Shown: one piece after another, positions 35,321 through 45,928 of the stretch | Layout: the number at the start of each line of letters is the position of its first letter | How positions within the stretch are numbered: the stretch's first letter is position 1 | Assembly (NCBI RefSeq): GCF_007289895.1 | Contig: NZ_CP041660.1 | Location: 2,914,001 to 2,978,000 of the forward strand | Direction of reading: 5' to 3' | Length of the DNA stretch: 64,000 nucleotides | DNA from: Catenovulum sediminis | GTDB lineage: Bacteria; Pseudomonadota; Gammaproteobacteria; Enterobacterales; Alteromonadaceae | Position numbers and translations under genes: made by a program | Notes under the pieces: model-generated | What the model was told of the DNA's origin: nothing | The model's input: the letters and a program-made list of their open reading frames with translations, nothing else | The model's database searches: none

Positions 35321-37240
35321 TTAGAGTTCGCTCGGTTTGCCGATAAAATAACCTTGTGTACCATCTATAAAAATTTGTTCCAGGGCAAATTTTTCTTCCT
35401 GAGTTTCAACACTTTCTGCTATTACCGTTACACCTAATCTATGTGCTAAATCAACAACAACACGCAAAAAGTATTGATTGTTTTTATCCTCGTCAATTCC
35501 GCGGCTATAACTGCCATCAACTTTAACAAAATCCGGTTTGATATCGCGGAAAAACTTGAAAGATGTAAACCCAATGCCAAATCGTTCTACCGTCACACGC
35601 GCACCGGTGCGGTGCAGCATTTGAATGAAGCGCTGCGAGGCTGGCATATTTTGTTGTAAACCAAATTCTGAGGCTTCGAAAATCAGTTTTGAAGCGATAA
35701 AAGAATCGCGCAATAAACGGCGCTCTAACCATACACAAAATTGTTCGTCATGTGCTGATTTCGCGGTGATGTTAATGCCAAAATATTGGGTATTTAAGTT
35801 TTTTTGTTGGATCGTTTGAATGGTCGCATCGATAATTAATTTATCTAATTCAATGATTTTATCCATCTTTTCTGCCATTGCCACAAATGAGGCCGTCGGC
35901 AGGATATCACCCTCGCTATTGGTAAAACGAGCCAGTATCTCTGAATAGACTTTCGATGATTTATTCGTTGGTTGAATGGGTTGATAAAATAATTTGACTG
36001 CGCGACTTTCTAATACGTCATCGATGACTTGTTTCCAGTTTTGGTTACCATATTTAGCACTGACGTTGTTTAATATAGACTTATCATTTTGAATGTGCCA
36101 ACCGTTCGCGACTTTAGTTTGCGCTAAACTGATACCCGTATCCGCTAAGGCAAGTAATTCGCCCATCGAATCGCCCGCTTCGTAGGCCACGATACCCGTA
36201 TAACCAATACTGTTGGTTTCTAGCGCTTTTTGTAATTCAGTGAAGCGGCCAAATAAATTTTTGGCGAAATTTTCAGCTTCTTTTATGGTTACGTTAGGAA
36301 TAATAAGGGCAAAGTCTGAACCATTTAAACGAAACAGCAGGGCATTGTGGTAGTGGTTACCAACCCGCTGTATCGCTTGTGATAAATCACAGATGTACTG
36401 ATCACCTGCTTCATAGCCTCGATTTTGATTTAAATATTGCAACTCAGAAGCTCGAGTGATAGCCAATATACCGAAATTTTTTGTCTGCTCATCATTAATT
36501 TGTTCTTCAAGACTGCTGACAAAACTAATGCGATTAGGCAGTCCGGTGACAACGTCACGTGTTGCTTCGTGGCGATAGTTTTCAGCAGACGTCTGCCACT
36601 CTTTTAATTGTTGGGTCATCGTTGAACGCATTTCATTTAATTGATGCGCAAGTGATGAAAATTCTTTAGGTAGAGTGTGTGCTGCTATATTTTCTGGCTC
36701 ATTCGCCTGCGTGCGCGTTAAAGTGCGACAAATTATTTGGATGGATTTGTTTAAAATGCGCTTAATTTGGTAACGAATAGTGAAGGTATTAATAAAAATA
36801 AATAGAAAAAACAGGGTTACCAAAGCATAGAGTAGGTTATCCATTATTTGGTAAATGTCATCTTGCGATAAAATGTAGGTAATTCTTAAGTTAGCAAGTT
36901 GATTTGCATAGGTTTGCATATGCGTTTGCAAACCAAACGTTTGCATAAGCAGTCTAGACAAGTAAAAAGGGAATTTGTCTTGTTGATATTGATGTTCAAC
37001 TTCACCTGACAGGCGTTCAACTCGTAAATCTTGGTAAGAAAAACTGCTTTTTAAGTTTTTTACAACTTGTTTAGGTGTGGATTTATCCAGTTCTAATAGT
37101 TGTTGAAGTTGAGCTAAATGGTGCGATTGCTGCTGCTTTGCATATTGAGAAAATGCAAAACAAATAATATAAGCGCTAATCAGGCTTATTATCACAAACA
37201 AAACAGTATTTTGAACTAATACTCTTCGAAAAATACTCAT
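35321..37240 (-). CDS. LapD-like membrane c-di-GMP receptor with degenerate GGDEF and EAL domains
   Basis: A 639-residue protein: membrane helix (about 8-30), a periplasmic region of about 100 residues, a second helix (about 135-155), a HAMP-like/coiled segment, a GGDEF domain in which the motif is NGSDF (306-310), and an EAL domain in which EIL (434-436) and the Asn, Glu and Lys sites remain, but the metal-binding DDFG has become ERFG (552-555). Neither enzyme site is likely to work. The layout matches LapD, which reports c-di-GMP through the membrane to the LapG protease. No lapG/lapA is nearby, so the partner is unknown. Confidence 0.8.
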   Translation of the reverse strand: MSIFRRVLVQNTVLFVIISLISAYIICFAFSQYAKQQQSHHLAQLQQLLELDKSTPKQVVKNLKSSFSYQDLRVERLSGEVEHQYQQDKFPFYLSRLLMQTFGLQTHMQTYANQLANLRITYILSQDDIYQIMDNLLYALVTLFFLFIFINTFTIRYQIKRILNKSIQIICRTLTRTQANEPENIAAHTLPKEFSSLAHQLNEMRSTMTQQLKEWQTSAENYRHEATRDVVTGLPNRISFVSSLEEQINDEQTKNFGILAITRASELQYLNQNRGYEAGDQYICDLSQAIQRVGNHYHNALLFRLNGSDFALIIPNVTIKEAENFAKNLFGRFTELQKALETNSIGYTGIVAYEAGDSMGELLALADTGISLAQTKVANGWHIQNDKSILNNVSAKYGNQNWKQVIDDVLESRAVKLFYQPIQPTNKSSKVYSEILARFTNSEGDILPTASFVAMAEKMDKIIELDKLIIDATIQTIQQKNLNTQYFGINITAKSAHDEQFCVWLERRLLRDSFIASKLIFEASEFGLQQNMPASQRFIQMLHRTGARVTVERFGIGFTSFKFFRDIKPDFVKVDGSYSRGIDEDKNNQYFLRVVVDLAHRLGVTVIAESVETQEEKFALEQIFIDGTQGYFIGKPSEL

Positions 37241-37514
37241 TTAGCGGTGCTCCATTGTGCGCATTATTGTTATGAAACTAAGTCAATTAGCTTTAATCCA
37301 TCGTATCTAATAGAATTTTACCGTGTAATCAGAATAACGGCAAATCAGTATCGTAAATATAACAGTTTTTCGTACTGCAAACAAAATAGGATGTTGTAAG
37401 TAATTAAGTAATATTGCTGTTTTTAAAAATAGATACAAACTAACCTAATGAGGTGATAATCGGTTATATGAATGAGATAGGGTAAATAAATTTAATTTTG
37501 AGAGGATAATAAAG

Positions 37515-37591
37515 TGGCTCCCCCTCCCCGACTCGAACGGGGGACCTGCGGATTAACAGTCCGTCGCTCTAACCAACTGAGCTAAGGGGGA
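37515..37591 (-). tRNA. tRNA-Asn (GUU), second of two
   Basis: A 77-base cloverleaf on the minus strand with encoded CCA. The acceptor TCCCCCT pairs with AGGGGGA; the D-arm is GCTC..GAGC, the anticodon loop CTGTTAA (anticodon GTT) and the T-arm CCCCGTTCGAGTCGGGG. It is identical to the copy 34 bases upstream. Confidence 0.96.
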
Positions 37592-37625
37592 ATTGAGTAC
37601 TTTATTATTTTTTGCTGCAAGAAGT

Positions 37626-37702
37626 TGGCTCCCCCTCCCCGACTCGAACGGGGGACCTGCGGATTAACAGTCCGTCGCTCTAACCAACTGAGCTAAGGGG
37701 GA
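37626..37702 (-). tRNA. tRNA-Asn (GUU), first of two
   Basis: Identical in sequence to the second copy, 77 bases including CCA. Transcribed first in the minus direction, directly after the promoter at 37727-37755. Confidence 0.96.
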
Positions 37703-37726
37703 ATTGCTTCTCGTCAACGGCTGCGC

Positions 37727-37755
37727 ATCTTAATGATACTCCCTCATGCTGTCAA
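37727..37755 (-). promoter_or_regulatory. Promoter of the tRNA-Asn pair
   Basis: On the minus strand TTGACA (37755-37750) is followed after 17 bp by TAAGAT (37732-37727) and then a GC-rich GCGCAGCC discriminator, the pattern of stringently controlled stable-RNA promoters. Confidence 0.75.
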
Positions 37756-38625
37756 CAAACATTTTTACAATTTTTTTATTTTATTACTGTTTGCCTAAAT
37801 TTAACACAGCTGAGCGGGTATTTTGTACAATGTGGTGAAGCTTTAACCGCTTTGTCGGTTTATATATTAGTTTCTATTTTTTGCGCTGTTTAAGTCGTTT
37901 ACTAAAAGAGCCTCTCTTTTCCCTGTTTTTACTGACTTTGTGTCTGTAAGGTTAGTTTTGCTAGCTCAACTGAGCCATATTGAGCGTGTTAAAATTTAAA
38001 TGCACCAAACCGGTTATTGACTTTGTTTCATTTCTATACAGAACAATTGTGATGAAAAAGTGACAGAACATCATGCAACCCCCGATAATATAAGGCTTAT
38101 CCTTGGTTATCCACTAAAGCTGTGGATAACTGTGTGAATAATTCGGAATATCTAAGCTCAGCCCGCATAAATACTGTGTCAACACTTGATCAAGGGAAAA
38201 TTAAGGTAAAATTTAAAATGCATTAAAATCAATTATTTAAGGTTTTGTTGTGTTAGATAATGAGATTTTCCTTGATTAAGCTAAAATTTACACAATTTGC
38301 ACACGCTTTGTGCATATTAAATTTTATTAGGTAAAATCATTTGTAAATTATGCACTGTTTTTCAAGATTCCTACTCACCCTAAGCAACTCGTAGTTAACA
38401 GGTAGTATACAACTGAAAAGTTTTATCAATATTTTAGCTAAGGTTATATTTTAAGGCTGTTGGGCGCTTTTCAGGTAGAAAGCTTTAAAAATTAGGTTTA
38501 TCTCGTTTTCCTAGAGGCCCTAATATTGAATTTGTTTGTGATTCTTTTGTGCTCTTAACTCGCTCAGCGAGTTGAATTGCATTAAACTACTGAGCTTTTA
38601 GTTGAACGAAAATTTTGGGATTCTT
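37756..38625. other. Long AT-rich intergenic region with no gene seen
   Basis: About 870 bp without a credible reading frame. It contains three DnaA-box-like sites (separate entry) and, to their right, very AT-rich DNA (38200-38360). The promoter of the MATE/uvrB unit presumably lies near 38480-38600, but no LexA box was found there. Confidence 0.6.
38107..38141. promoter_or_regulatory. Cluster of three DnaA-box-like sequences
   Basis: TTATCCACT (38107-38115, one mismatch), TGTGGATAA (38121-38129, a perfect TTATCCACA on the minus strand) and TGTGAATAA (38133-38141, minus strand, one mismatch). They lie within 35 bp beside AT-rich DNA. DnaA binding is inferred. Confidence 0.55.
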
Positions 38626-39963
38626 GTGCAAGCTAATAAAACACAAAACGACTTATTATCTTTTCCAATTGGTGTGACCTTAAAAAATATGACCATACCA
38701 ATGGTGATGGGGATGATTGCATTAATGTCGTTTAATTTAATTGATACTTTTTTTATTGGTTTGCTGGGGACAAATGAACTAGCCGCAATTAGTTTTACCT
38801 TTCCAGTTACTTTTACGGTTATTAGTTTAACGATTGGTTTGGGGATCGGGACCTCTGCTTGTATTGCTAAAACATTGGGGGGCGGGGATAACAGTGAGGC
38901 ACGCGATCAGGGAACCAGTGCTTTGTTATTGTCTGTTGTGTTAGTAGCCAGTTTATCGAGCATCGGCTGGCTTTTAATAACCCCTATTTTTACTTTACTG
39001 GGGAGTGAGCAAAATACATTGCCCTTTATCCTTGAATATATGCAAATCTGGTATTTCAGCTCGGTTTTTCTTGTTTTACCTATGATTGGGAATTCCATTT
39101 TAAGAGCTTCAGGCGATACCAAAACACCGAGTACCATTATGGCTCTGGGCGGCGCTATGAACGCAATATTGGATCCTGTGCTGATATTTGGACTGGGCCC
39201 AGTACCTGCGTTAGGTATGACTGGCGCTGCAATTGCTAGTTTAATCGCTTGGATGACCGGTGCAGCCGTTATGCTGTATATATTGTCGATAAAAAGGCAG
39301 TTGATTTATTTACATTTGCCTGAGTGGAAGAAATTAAAAAACTCAGTACAAAAAATTTTAAAGATAGCCTTACCCGCAGCGGGGGCTAATATGTTGACAC
39401 CTCTGGCCATGTCAATTTTAACTGCAATCGTTGCAGGTTATGGTCATGAAGCCGTTGCCGCTTTTGGTGTTGGTCAAAGGCTAGAGTCGATTGGTTGTAT
39501 TGTTGTATTGGCATTGTCAATGACGTTACCGCCTTTTATCAGCCAAAATTTAGGTGCAGGTCAAGTACAACGAGTTATTGATGGTTACAAACTTTGCTGT
39601 CGATTTGTTTTATTATGGCAATTTGTTGTCTATATCCTTCTGGTTATTAGCGCACCACTGATAGCCAATGCTTTTGCCAGTGAAGGAGAGGTTAACCAGC
39701 TTATTCGGGTGTTTATTTGGATTGTACCTTTAGGTTATGGGTTGCAAGGCATTATTATTTTGACCAATTCATCTTTTAACGCGTTGCATAAACCTATGAT
39801 CGCATTGCAACTGAGTATTATGCGATTATTCTTGTTTTATGTACCGGCAGCTTATATCGGTGGTGAGTTGTACGGTATTTATGGTTTATTTGCAGGGTGT
39901 GTTGTCGGAAACTGTTGCATGGCAATGGTTTCTTATTTTCGGTTTAAAAAACAGGGTGTGTAA
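38626..39963 (+). CDS. MATE-family multidrug/sodium (or proton) antiporter
   Basis: About 445 residues with twelve hydrophobic segments in two related halves. The start ([20 protein letters not shown]), [20 protein letters not shown] and [20 protein letters not shown]...DP are characteristic MATE blocks. GTG 38626 with GGGA upstream is preferred; TTG 38602 would add eight residues. It ends two bases before uvrB, so the two are probably co-transcribed. Substrate unknown. Confidence 0.9.
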   Translation: MQANKTQNDLLSFPIGVTLKNMTIPMVMGMIALMSFNLIDTFFIGLLGTNELAAISFTFPVTFTVISLTIGLGIGTSACIAKTLGGGDNSEARDQGTSALLLSVVLVASLSSIGWLLITPIFTLLGSEQNTLPFILEYMQIWYFSSVFLVLPMIGNSILRASGDTKTPSTIMALGGAMNAILDPVLIFGLGPVPALGMTGAAIASLIAWMTGAAVMLYILSIKRQLIYLHLPEWKKLKNSVQKILKIALPAAGANMLTPLAMSILTAIVAGYGHEAVAAFGVGQRLESIGCIVVLALSMTLPPFISQNLGAGQVQRVIDGYKLCCRFVLLWQFVVYILLVISAPLIANAFASEGEVNQLIRVFIWIVPLGYGLQGIIILTNSSFNALHKPMIALQLSIMRLFLFYVPAAYIGGELYGIYGLFAGCVVGNCCMAMVSYFRFKKQGV

Positions 39964-39965
39964 CC

Positions 39966-41981
39966 GTGTCTGTTAAAGCGTTCGAGTTAGTTTCAGATTA
40001 TCAAGCGGCAGGTGATCAACCAACTGCGATTACAAGGTTGGTTGAAGGGTTAGGTTGTGGGCTGGCCCACCAAACATTGCTGGGGGTAACAGGTTCAGGT
40101 AAAACTTTTACCATTGCAAATGTCATCGCCAAGCTTGGTCGACCTGTCATTATGATGGCGCCGAATAAAACATTGGCAGCCCAACTATATGGCGAAATGA
40201 AAGAATTCTTCCCAAATAATGCAGTCGAATATTTTGTTTCTTATTATGACTACTATCAGCCTGAAGCATATGTCCCGTCAACCGATACTTTTATTGAAAA
40301 AGATGCTTCTATTAACGACCATATTGAACAAATGCGTTTATCCGCAACCAAAGCCTTGTTAGAAAGGCGAGACGTTATCATTGTGGCCTCTGTTTCAGCT
40401 ATATATGGTTTGGGGGATCCTCAATCCTATATGCAAATGTTACTTCACCTAAGACAAGGTGACATTGTTGATCAAAGGGTGATACTGCGTCGACTGGCTG
40501 AATTACAGTATACCCGCAATGATATCGATTTTCAGCGCGGGACTTACCGCGCAAGAGGCGATGTTATTGATATTTTTCCGGCGGATTCCGAGCGTGATGC
40601 GATTCGAGTTGAATTGTTTGATGAAGAAATAGAAAGAATCAGTGTCTTTGACCCACTGACGGGGGAGGTTGCACGCCATTTAACACGAACCACTGTTTAT
40701 CCAAAAACGCATTACGTCACCCCGCGGGAAAAAATACTGGATGCGATTGAGCAGATTAAAGTTGAACTTAAAGACCGTTGTGCGCAATTGCTTGATGCTG
40801 GAAAACTAGTAGAAGAACAACGTTTAAGACAACGTACGCAATATGATTTAGAAATGATGTTGGAATTAGGTTACTGCTCAGGCATCGAAAACTATTCACG
40901 TTATTTATCGGGCCGAGATAATGGAGAGCCGCCACCCACTTTAATCGATTATTTGCCGGAAGATGGCATTATGATTATTGATGAGTCACATGTTACTGTG
41001 CCGCAATTGGGCGCCATGTATAAAGGAGACAGGGCACGAAAAGAAAATTTAGTTGAATATGGCTTTCGTTTACCTTCTGCGCTGGATAATAGGCCGCTTA
41101 AGTTTAATGAGTTTGAATCACTTGTGCCGCAGTGTATTTATGTTTCAGCGACACCCGGACCTTATGAAATTGAGAAATCTGACGGCGAAATAGCAGAGCA
41201 GGTGGTTCGTCCGACAGGTTTGTTAGACCCTGAGATCGAAGTTAGACCAGTGGGTACTCAGGTTGATGATTTAATGTCTGAAGCACGTAAACGCATTAAG
41301 TTGGGTGAGAGGGTACTGGCGACTACGCTCACTAAACGCATGGCAGAAGATCTGACAGATTATTTAAACGATCACAATATTAAAGTACGTTATTTGCATT
41401 CAGACATCGATACGGTCGAACGGATGGAGATAATTCGGGATTTAAGATTGGGTAAGTTTGATGTACTGGTTGGTATTAACTTATTGCGTGAAGGTTTAGA
41501 TATGCCAGAAGTTTCTTTGGTCGCTATTTTAGATGCTGACAAAGAAGGTTTCTTGCGTTCTGAGCGATCTCTTATTCAAACCATAGGGCGCGCCGCACGT
41601 AATTTAAATGGTAAGGCCATTTTGTACGCAGACCGAATAACGGGGTCGATGCAAAAAGCAATTGATGAAACACAAAGACGACGTGCAAAACAAACTGAAT
41701 TTAATTTAGACAATAACATTACACCGAAAGGACTTAATAAAAAAATTACGGATGTAATGGATATGGGATATGCCGAAGAAACGTCTGATGGCAAAGTTAA
41801 GTTGCGTAAAGTGGCGGACAAAAAAGGTATTTACCATGCCGCCAAGGCTGAAGATATTGCAAAAGAAATTAAAAATTTAGAAAGCAAAATGTTTGAGCAT
41901 GCACGTAACCTTGAGTTTGAACAAGCTGCACAATTAAGAGATCAAATTCAAAGCTTGCAGGAGGCACTTCTGAATGCTTAA
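39966..41981 (+). CDS. uvrB: Excinuclease ABC subunit B
   Basis: DNA damage-verification subunit of nucleotide-excision repair. The 671-residue protein has Walker A in [11 protein letters not shown], the damage-probing beta-hairpin around [12 protein letters not shown], helicase motif II in IIDESH, motif [11 protein letters not shown] and a C-terminal UVR domain ([11 protein letters not shown]) for UvrC contact. The start is GTG 39966. Unlike many uvrB genes it has no LexA box that I can see close by and is placed behind a transporter gene. Confidence 0.98.
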   Translation: MSVKAFELVSDYQAAGDQPTAITRLVEGLGCGLAHQTLLGVTGSGKTFTIANVIAKLGRPVIMMAPNKTLAAQLYGEMKEFFPNNAVEYFVSYYDYYQPEAYVPSTDTFIEKDASINDHIEQMRLSATKALLERRDVIIVASVSAIYGLGDPQSYMQMLLHLRQGDIVDQRVILRRLAELQYTRNDIDFQRGTYRARGDVIDIFPADSERDAIRVELFDEEIERISVFDPLTGEVARHLTRTTVYPKTHYVTPREKILDAIEQIKVELKDRCAQLLDAGKLVEEQRLRQRTQYDLEMMLELGYCSGIENYSRYLSGRDNGEPPPTLIDYLPEDGIMIIDESHVTVPQLGAMYKGDRARKENLVEYGFRLPSALDNRPLKFNEFESLVPQCIYVSATPGPYEIEKSDGEIAEQVVRPTGLLDPEIEVRPVGTQVDDLMSEARKRIKLGERVLATTLTKRMAEDLTDYLNDHNIKVRYLHSDIDTVERMEIIRDLRLGKFDVLVGINLLREGLDMPEVSLVAILDADKEGFLRSERSLIQTIGRAARNLNGKAILYADRITGSMQKAIDETQRRRAKQTEFNLDNNITPKGLNKKITDVMDMGYAEETSDGKVKLRKVADKKGIYHAAKAEDIAKEIKNLESKMFEHARNLEFEQAAQLRDQIQSLQEALLNA

Positions 41982-42022
41982 ATGCTCGCGATTTATACAC
42001 CTTAATTACCCAGGAGGGGATT

Positions 42023-43105
42023 GTGCTTGAATTTATAGCGCGTTGGTATCAAAAACGATTTTCCGATCCGGATGCCGTCACACTGGTATTTATACTGGCA
42101 TTTATGTTCGCCATCGTGTTGTTTTTGGGCGATATACTTGCACCTGTTATTGTCTCTTTGGTAATTGCTTATTTGCTCGAATGGCCAGTTGCTAAATTAA
42201 CGGCAATAGGCGTTAGGCGCAGCATTTCTGTGATTGGGGTGTTAGTCGTTTTTTCCTGTTTATCATTTACTTTGCTGGTGGGGCTGACACCTCAAATTTG
42301 GGGACAGCTGACGAATCTAATAACTGAAATTCCATATATTTTACAAGAAGGCCAAGACTATTTATTAAATTTACCTGGTGAATATCAGTCGCTTATTAAC
42401 CCTGAACAGGTTAAAAATATGACAAATGCCTTGAAAGAGCAGTTGGTCAATACTGGTAAAGAACTCGTCAGTGCGTCTTTAAATTCTTTAGTGACACTGG
42501 TTACTTTGCTGATATACCTTGTGCTGGTGCCTTTGTTGGTTTTGTTTATGCTGTTAGATAAAGATAAATTGCTGCGCCAAACATTACAATTTTTACCCAG
42601 ACAACGTAAATTGGCAAACCGTGTCTGGAGTGAGATGAATCAGCAAATCGGTAATTATATTCAAGGTAAGGTTATCGAGATCCTGATTGTTGGTACGATG
42701 TCTGTCATTGCCTTTTTGTTGCTGGATTTACGTTATGCAGTCTTGTTAGGTGTTGGGGTTGGATTTTCAGTATTAATACCCTATATCGGTGCAGCGGTGA
42801 TTACTATCCCAGTTGCTGTGGTTGCTGTCTTTCAATTTGGTGTCACACCAGAGTTTTGGTATATCATGATTGTGTACGGTATTATCCAAGCGCTGGACGG
42901 TAACGTTATTGTGCCTTTATTATTTTCGCAGGCTGTTAACTTACACCCAGTATTTATTATTATTGCTGTGTTGTTTTTTGGTGGTATTTGGGGTTTTTGG
43001 GGGGTGTTTTTCGCCATTCCGTTAGCAACACTGGTTAAAGCTGTTGTCAATGCTTGGCCAGCTGCACATGAAACACCTGACGATATAGATAAAGCACTTT
43101 CTTAA
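42023..43105 (+). CDS. AI-2E-family (PerM-like) membrane permease
   Basis: A 360-residue protein with about eight hydrophobic segments, a gap with an amphipathic region (residues ~95-150), and conserved C-terminal blocks (IPYIGAAVITIPV, QALDGNVIVPLLFSQAVNLHP, GGIWGFWGVFFAIPLATLVK). Proteins of this family are proposed to export AI-2 or act as Na+/H+ antiporters; for this member neither is shown. GTG 42023 follows a strong AGGAGGGG. Confidence 0.88.
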   Translation: MLEFIARWYQKRFSDPDAVTLVFILAFMFAIVLFLGDILAPVIVSLVIAYLLEWPVAKLTAIGVRRSISVIGVLVVFSCLSFTLLVGLTPQIWGQLTNLITEIPYILQEGQDYLLNLPGEYQSLINPEQVKNMTNALKEQLVNTGKELVSASLNSLVTLVTLLIYLVLVPLLVLFMLLDKDKLLRQTLQFLPRQRKLANRVWSEMNQQIGNYIQGKVIEILIVGTMSVIAFLLLDLRYAVLLGVGVGFSVLIPYIGAAVITIPVAVVAVFQFGVTPEFWYIMIVYGIIQALDGNVIVPLLFSQAVNLHPVFIIIAVLFFGGIWGFWGVFFAIPLATLVKAVVNAWPAAHETPDDIDKALS

Positions 43106-43125
43106 CACTCTAAAAAGACAACTTA

Positions 43126-43157
43126 GAGGGCATACTCAAACAATAATGTATGCCCTC
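43126..43157. terminator. Hairpin between convergent genes
   Basis: GAGGGCATAC (43126-43135) and GTATGCCCTC (43148-43157) form a 10-bp stem between the convergent permease and bcp genes. There is no good T-run on either side, so it is a weak terminator at best. Confidence 0.45.
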
Positions 43158-43164
43158 AAAAGTA

Positions 43165-43638
43165 TTATCCGTTATTTTTTAAGTAATCTAACACCACATC
43201 GTGATGATCTTTGGTTTTAAACTTATCAAATACATGGGCGATTTTGCCGTCTTGATTGACTAAAAAACTAATGCGATGAATACCGTCGTATTCTTTACCC
43301 ATAAACTTCTTCAATCCCCAAACGCCAAATGCATCTGCCACTTTGTGGTCTAAGTCAGATAACAAATCAAAATTAAGCTCATGTTTTTGCGTAAACTTTT
43401 CGAGTTTTTCAGGGGCATCTGGGCTTAAACCCAAGACCACTGTATTTAAATCTTCTAGTTCTTGTTTGGTATCACGCAGGCTACAGGCTTGAGTCGTGCA
43501 GCCTGGCGTGAGTGCTTTTGGGTAAAAATAGACTAAGGCCTTATGAGTTTTTAATGTTTCACTTAGTGACACAGGTTGTTCTTTTTGATTTAGTAAGGTG
43601 AAGTCAGGTGCGGTATCACCTGCTTTTAATGTATTCAT
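43165..43638 (-). CDS. bcp: Thiol peroxidase / peroxiredoxin Bcp
   Basis: Reduces peroxides with thioredoxin. The 157-residue protein carries YFYPKALTPGCTTQACSLRD with the peroxidatic Cys and a second Cys five residues later (the resolving Cys of BCP-type enzymes), and ends ...VLDYLKNNG. Cytoplasmic and monocistronic. Confidence 0.95.
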   Translation of the reverse strand: MNTLKAGDTAPDFTLLNQKEQPVSLSETLKTHKALVYFYPKALTPGCTTQACSLRDTKQELEDLNTVVLGLSPDAPEKLEKFTQKHELNFDLLSDLDHKVADAFGVWGLKKFMGKEYDGIHRISFLVNQDGKIAHVFDKFKTKDHHDVVLDYLKNNG

Positions 43639-43852
43639 TTATCACTCCAAGATAATTAACAAAATGACATTGCTCTATTTTGCTCCTTCTTACGCCAAAA
43701 TAGCAAATTGAGATCGATATATATTAGCAAACAGAGGTAATTTCCATACTTTGGAAAAATAAACGAATAAATCGCAGCTATTTTGGGCTAAATTATTGTC
43801 TTTCTGCGCGCTCACCATTACCATAGTGCGCTTGATTTTATGGGGGCATTAA

Positions 43853-44737
43853 ATGATCCGAGGAAGTATTGTTGCGTTAATTACACCGATGAATTTAGAT
43901 GGTTCGGTGGATTACCAAAGTCTTGAACAACTAGTTGATTTTCACGTAGCGGCTGGCACGCATGGTATTGTTGCGGTCGGTACAACCGGCGAATCTGCAA
44001 CTTTACCCGTTGATGAGCACGTCAAAGTTGTGGATACAGTTGTAAAACAAGCCAAGGGGAGACTAAAAGTCATCGCTGGTAATGGTGCAAACTCAACTTC
44101 AGAAGCGATAGAGCTGACTAAACTGATGAGTAAATCGGGCATTGATGCCTTTTTAAATGTTACACCTTACTATAACAAACCATCTCAAAAAGGTTTAATA
44201 GCGCACTTTGAAGCGATTGCTAATTGTAGTGATGTACCACAAATTTTATACAATGTGCCCGGTCGCACCGCTGTTGATTTGTTACCCGAAGCTGTCGCGC
44301 ATTTGGCCAAGCATGAAAAAATTGTCGGTATAAAAGAAGCAACAGGTAGCATAGAAAGAATCCAACAAATAAAAGCCTTAGTAGCCGATGATTTTAGTTT
44401 GTTAAGTGGTGATGACGCGACCTCGTTGGCGTTTTTGAAAGCAGGCGGCCATGGTGTTATTTCAGTAACAGCAAATGTTGCACCAGCTGAGTTAGCTCAA
44501 ATATGTGATTTAATGGCCGAAGGTCAATATCAGGATGCTAAGCGCATTGATGATAATCTTCAGGTTTTACATCGTGATCTTTTTGTCGAATCAAATCCGG
44601 TGCCGGTTAAGTGGGCCATGTATCGCATGGGTAAAATACCACACTGTGTATTGCGACTTCCGATGTTATCACCGGAACCAAATTCACAAAAAGTAATCGA
44701 ACAAGCTTTAAAACAATCAGGTTTTGTCAATGATTAA
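43853..44737 (+). CDS. dapA: 4-hydroxy-tetrahydrodipicolinate synthase
   Basis: Condenses pyruvate with aspartate semialdehyde, the first committed step to lysine/diaminopimelate. At 294 residues it matches the family. TTGESATL binds the substrate carboxylate; [12 protein letters not shown] and YNVPGRT hold the catalytic Tyr and Arg, and the Schiff-base Lys lies in VGIKEATG. It overlaps bamC by 8 bp; dapA-bamC is the usual order. Confidence 0.97.
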   Translation: MIRGSIVALITPMNLDGSVDYQSLEQLVDFHVAAGTHGIVAVGTTGESATLPVDEHVKVVDTVVKQAKGRLKVIAGNGANSTSEAIELTKLMSKSGIDAFLNVTPYYNKPSQKGLIAHFEAIANCSDVPQILYNVPGRTAVDLLPEAVAHLAKHEKIVGIKEATGSIERIQQIKALVADDFSLLSGDDATSLAFLKAGGHGVISVTANVAPAELAQICDLMAEGQYQDAKRIDDNLQVLHRDLFVESNPVPVKWAMYRMGKIPHCVLRLPMLSPEPNSQKVIEQALKQSGFVND

Positions 44738-45815
44738 CCTAAAAGGGTTACCACCGCTATTTACTGTCGGCGCAATTATGATGTTAGCTGGGTGCGCCGG
44801 TCAGCCTAAGAAAGCAGATGGCGGATATGAATATACTACAATAAAACCAGCAAAAGAAATTGTCGTGCCAGCTAAGCTGGCTAAACCAATATCAGATCGT
44901 CAGTACCAGATTGAGCATAAAAAGCCAGTGAATGGTAAAGTGGGCGAAGCCGTTTCGATTTTCCCGCCTCGTTTAGTTGCACCTATTGTTACTGCCAGTC
45001 ATATAGACGAATTGGATCCTCGAACGACAATCTGGTTTGAACAAACCGAACAAGTTAAAGATTTAGAAGAGGCTATTTGGAATGCGGTTCGCGGCTACTT
45101 AAACAAACAGGACGTAGAAGTCGCGCGTTTTGCAGCATCGGCCGGTGTTTTAGAAAGTGAGTGGTTTAATATTTCACGTGAAGAAGGCTGGGGCTTTTGG
45201 AAAGATGAGCGTGTAATCGATAAACAAAAATACCGCTTTTGGGTGAAAATGAAACCGCATAGACGTTCGGGTTCATTAACCGTTGAATTAGTCGAGCGTC
45301 AACCGCTTGTTGATGATTACGCTAAATATGTTTTAACAGACGATGTTGCTTTAGCAACTGAAATGCTGAATTCGGTGGTTGGTCATTTTGAGTATCGATT
45401 ACGGTTAGATGCGGAAAATCGACGCGTACAATATGTTAAAGGAATTGTCGCTTCGCTTGCCACGGCTCCGAATGGCGATCCTGCTGTATTGATTGATGCA
45501 CCTTATGAGCATAGCTGGATTCGAATGATTGAAGCGCTTGATTATTATGAGTTACTATTGACTGACGTGAATAAAATTCAAGGTCGTATCCACGCTCGAG
45601 TAAAACGCGATAATAGCGGATTTTGGTCGGGTTTGTTTGGTAATGGTGATGATGCATTTGGTTTAGAAAAAGGCGATTATGTTATCGAGCTGATTCGGCA
45701 GGAAGCGCAAACGTACGTCGTGATCAATGATTTAACTTTAACGCCAGTTGAAAAGTCTCAGTTAGAGAAAATTTTACCTAAGCTTAAAGAGCGCTTAGCT
45801 GAAAACTTAGATTAA
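44730..45815 (+). CDS. bamC: Outer-membrane protein assembly factor BamC (NlpB-like lipoprotein)
   Basis: A 361-residue lipoprotein with the lipobox LAGC after a short signal, a natively loose N terminus, and two helix-grip domains (about 110-220 and 230-355). VLESEWFN and [11 protein letters not shown]-like segments recall BamC. It would be an accessory part of the BamABCDE complex at the inner face of the outer membrane. ATG 44730 lies inside dapA; TTG 44724 is possible. Confidence 0.9.
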   Translation: MINLKGLPPLFTVGAIMMLAGCAGQPKKADGGYEYTTIKPAKEIVVPAKLAKPISDRQYQIEHKKPVNGKVGEAVSIFPPRLVAPIVTASHIDELDPRTTIWFEQTEQVKDLEEAIWNAVRGYLNKQDVEVARFAASAGVLESEWFNISREEGWGFWKDERVIDKQKYRFWVKMKPHRRSGSLTVELVERQPLVDDYAKYVLTDDVALATEMLNSVVGHFEYRLRLDAENRRVQYVKGIVASLATAPNGDPAVLIDAPYEHSWIRMIEALDYYELLLTDVNKIQGRIHARVKRDNSGFWSGLFGNGDDAFGLEKGDYVIELIRQEAQTYVVINDLTLTPVEKSQLEKILPKLKERLAENLD

Positions 45816-45846
45816 AAAATCTTTCATACAATTTTATACTGGTTGA

Positions 45847-45874
45847 AAAGCAGGCGACTTATGCCTGCTTTTTC
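45847..45874 (+). terminator. Intrinsic terminator of dapA-bamC
   Basis: AAAGCAGGC and GCCTGCTTT form a 9-bp stem followed by further Ts. Confidence 0.85.
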
Positions 45875-45928
45875 GTATCTGAGGCAATCAACCATCTTCA
45901 ACTGCGTTCAACCTAACGAGAGGAAATT

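Noticed and set aside
38480-38625. LexA box for the MATE-uvrB unit
   Set aside because: No CTGT-N8-ACAG match with fewer than two core mismatches was found by eye.
37756-38625. Chromosomal origin of replication
   Set aside because: Only three boxes and none of the usual oriC neighbours (dnaA, mnmG, rpmH); left as a DnaA-binding candidate only.
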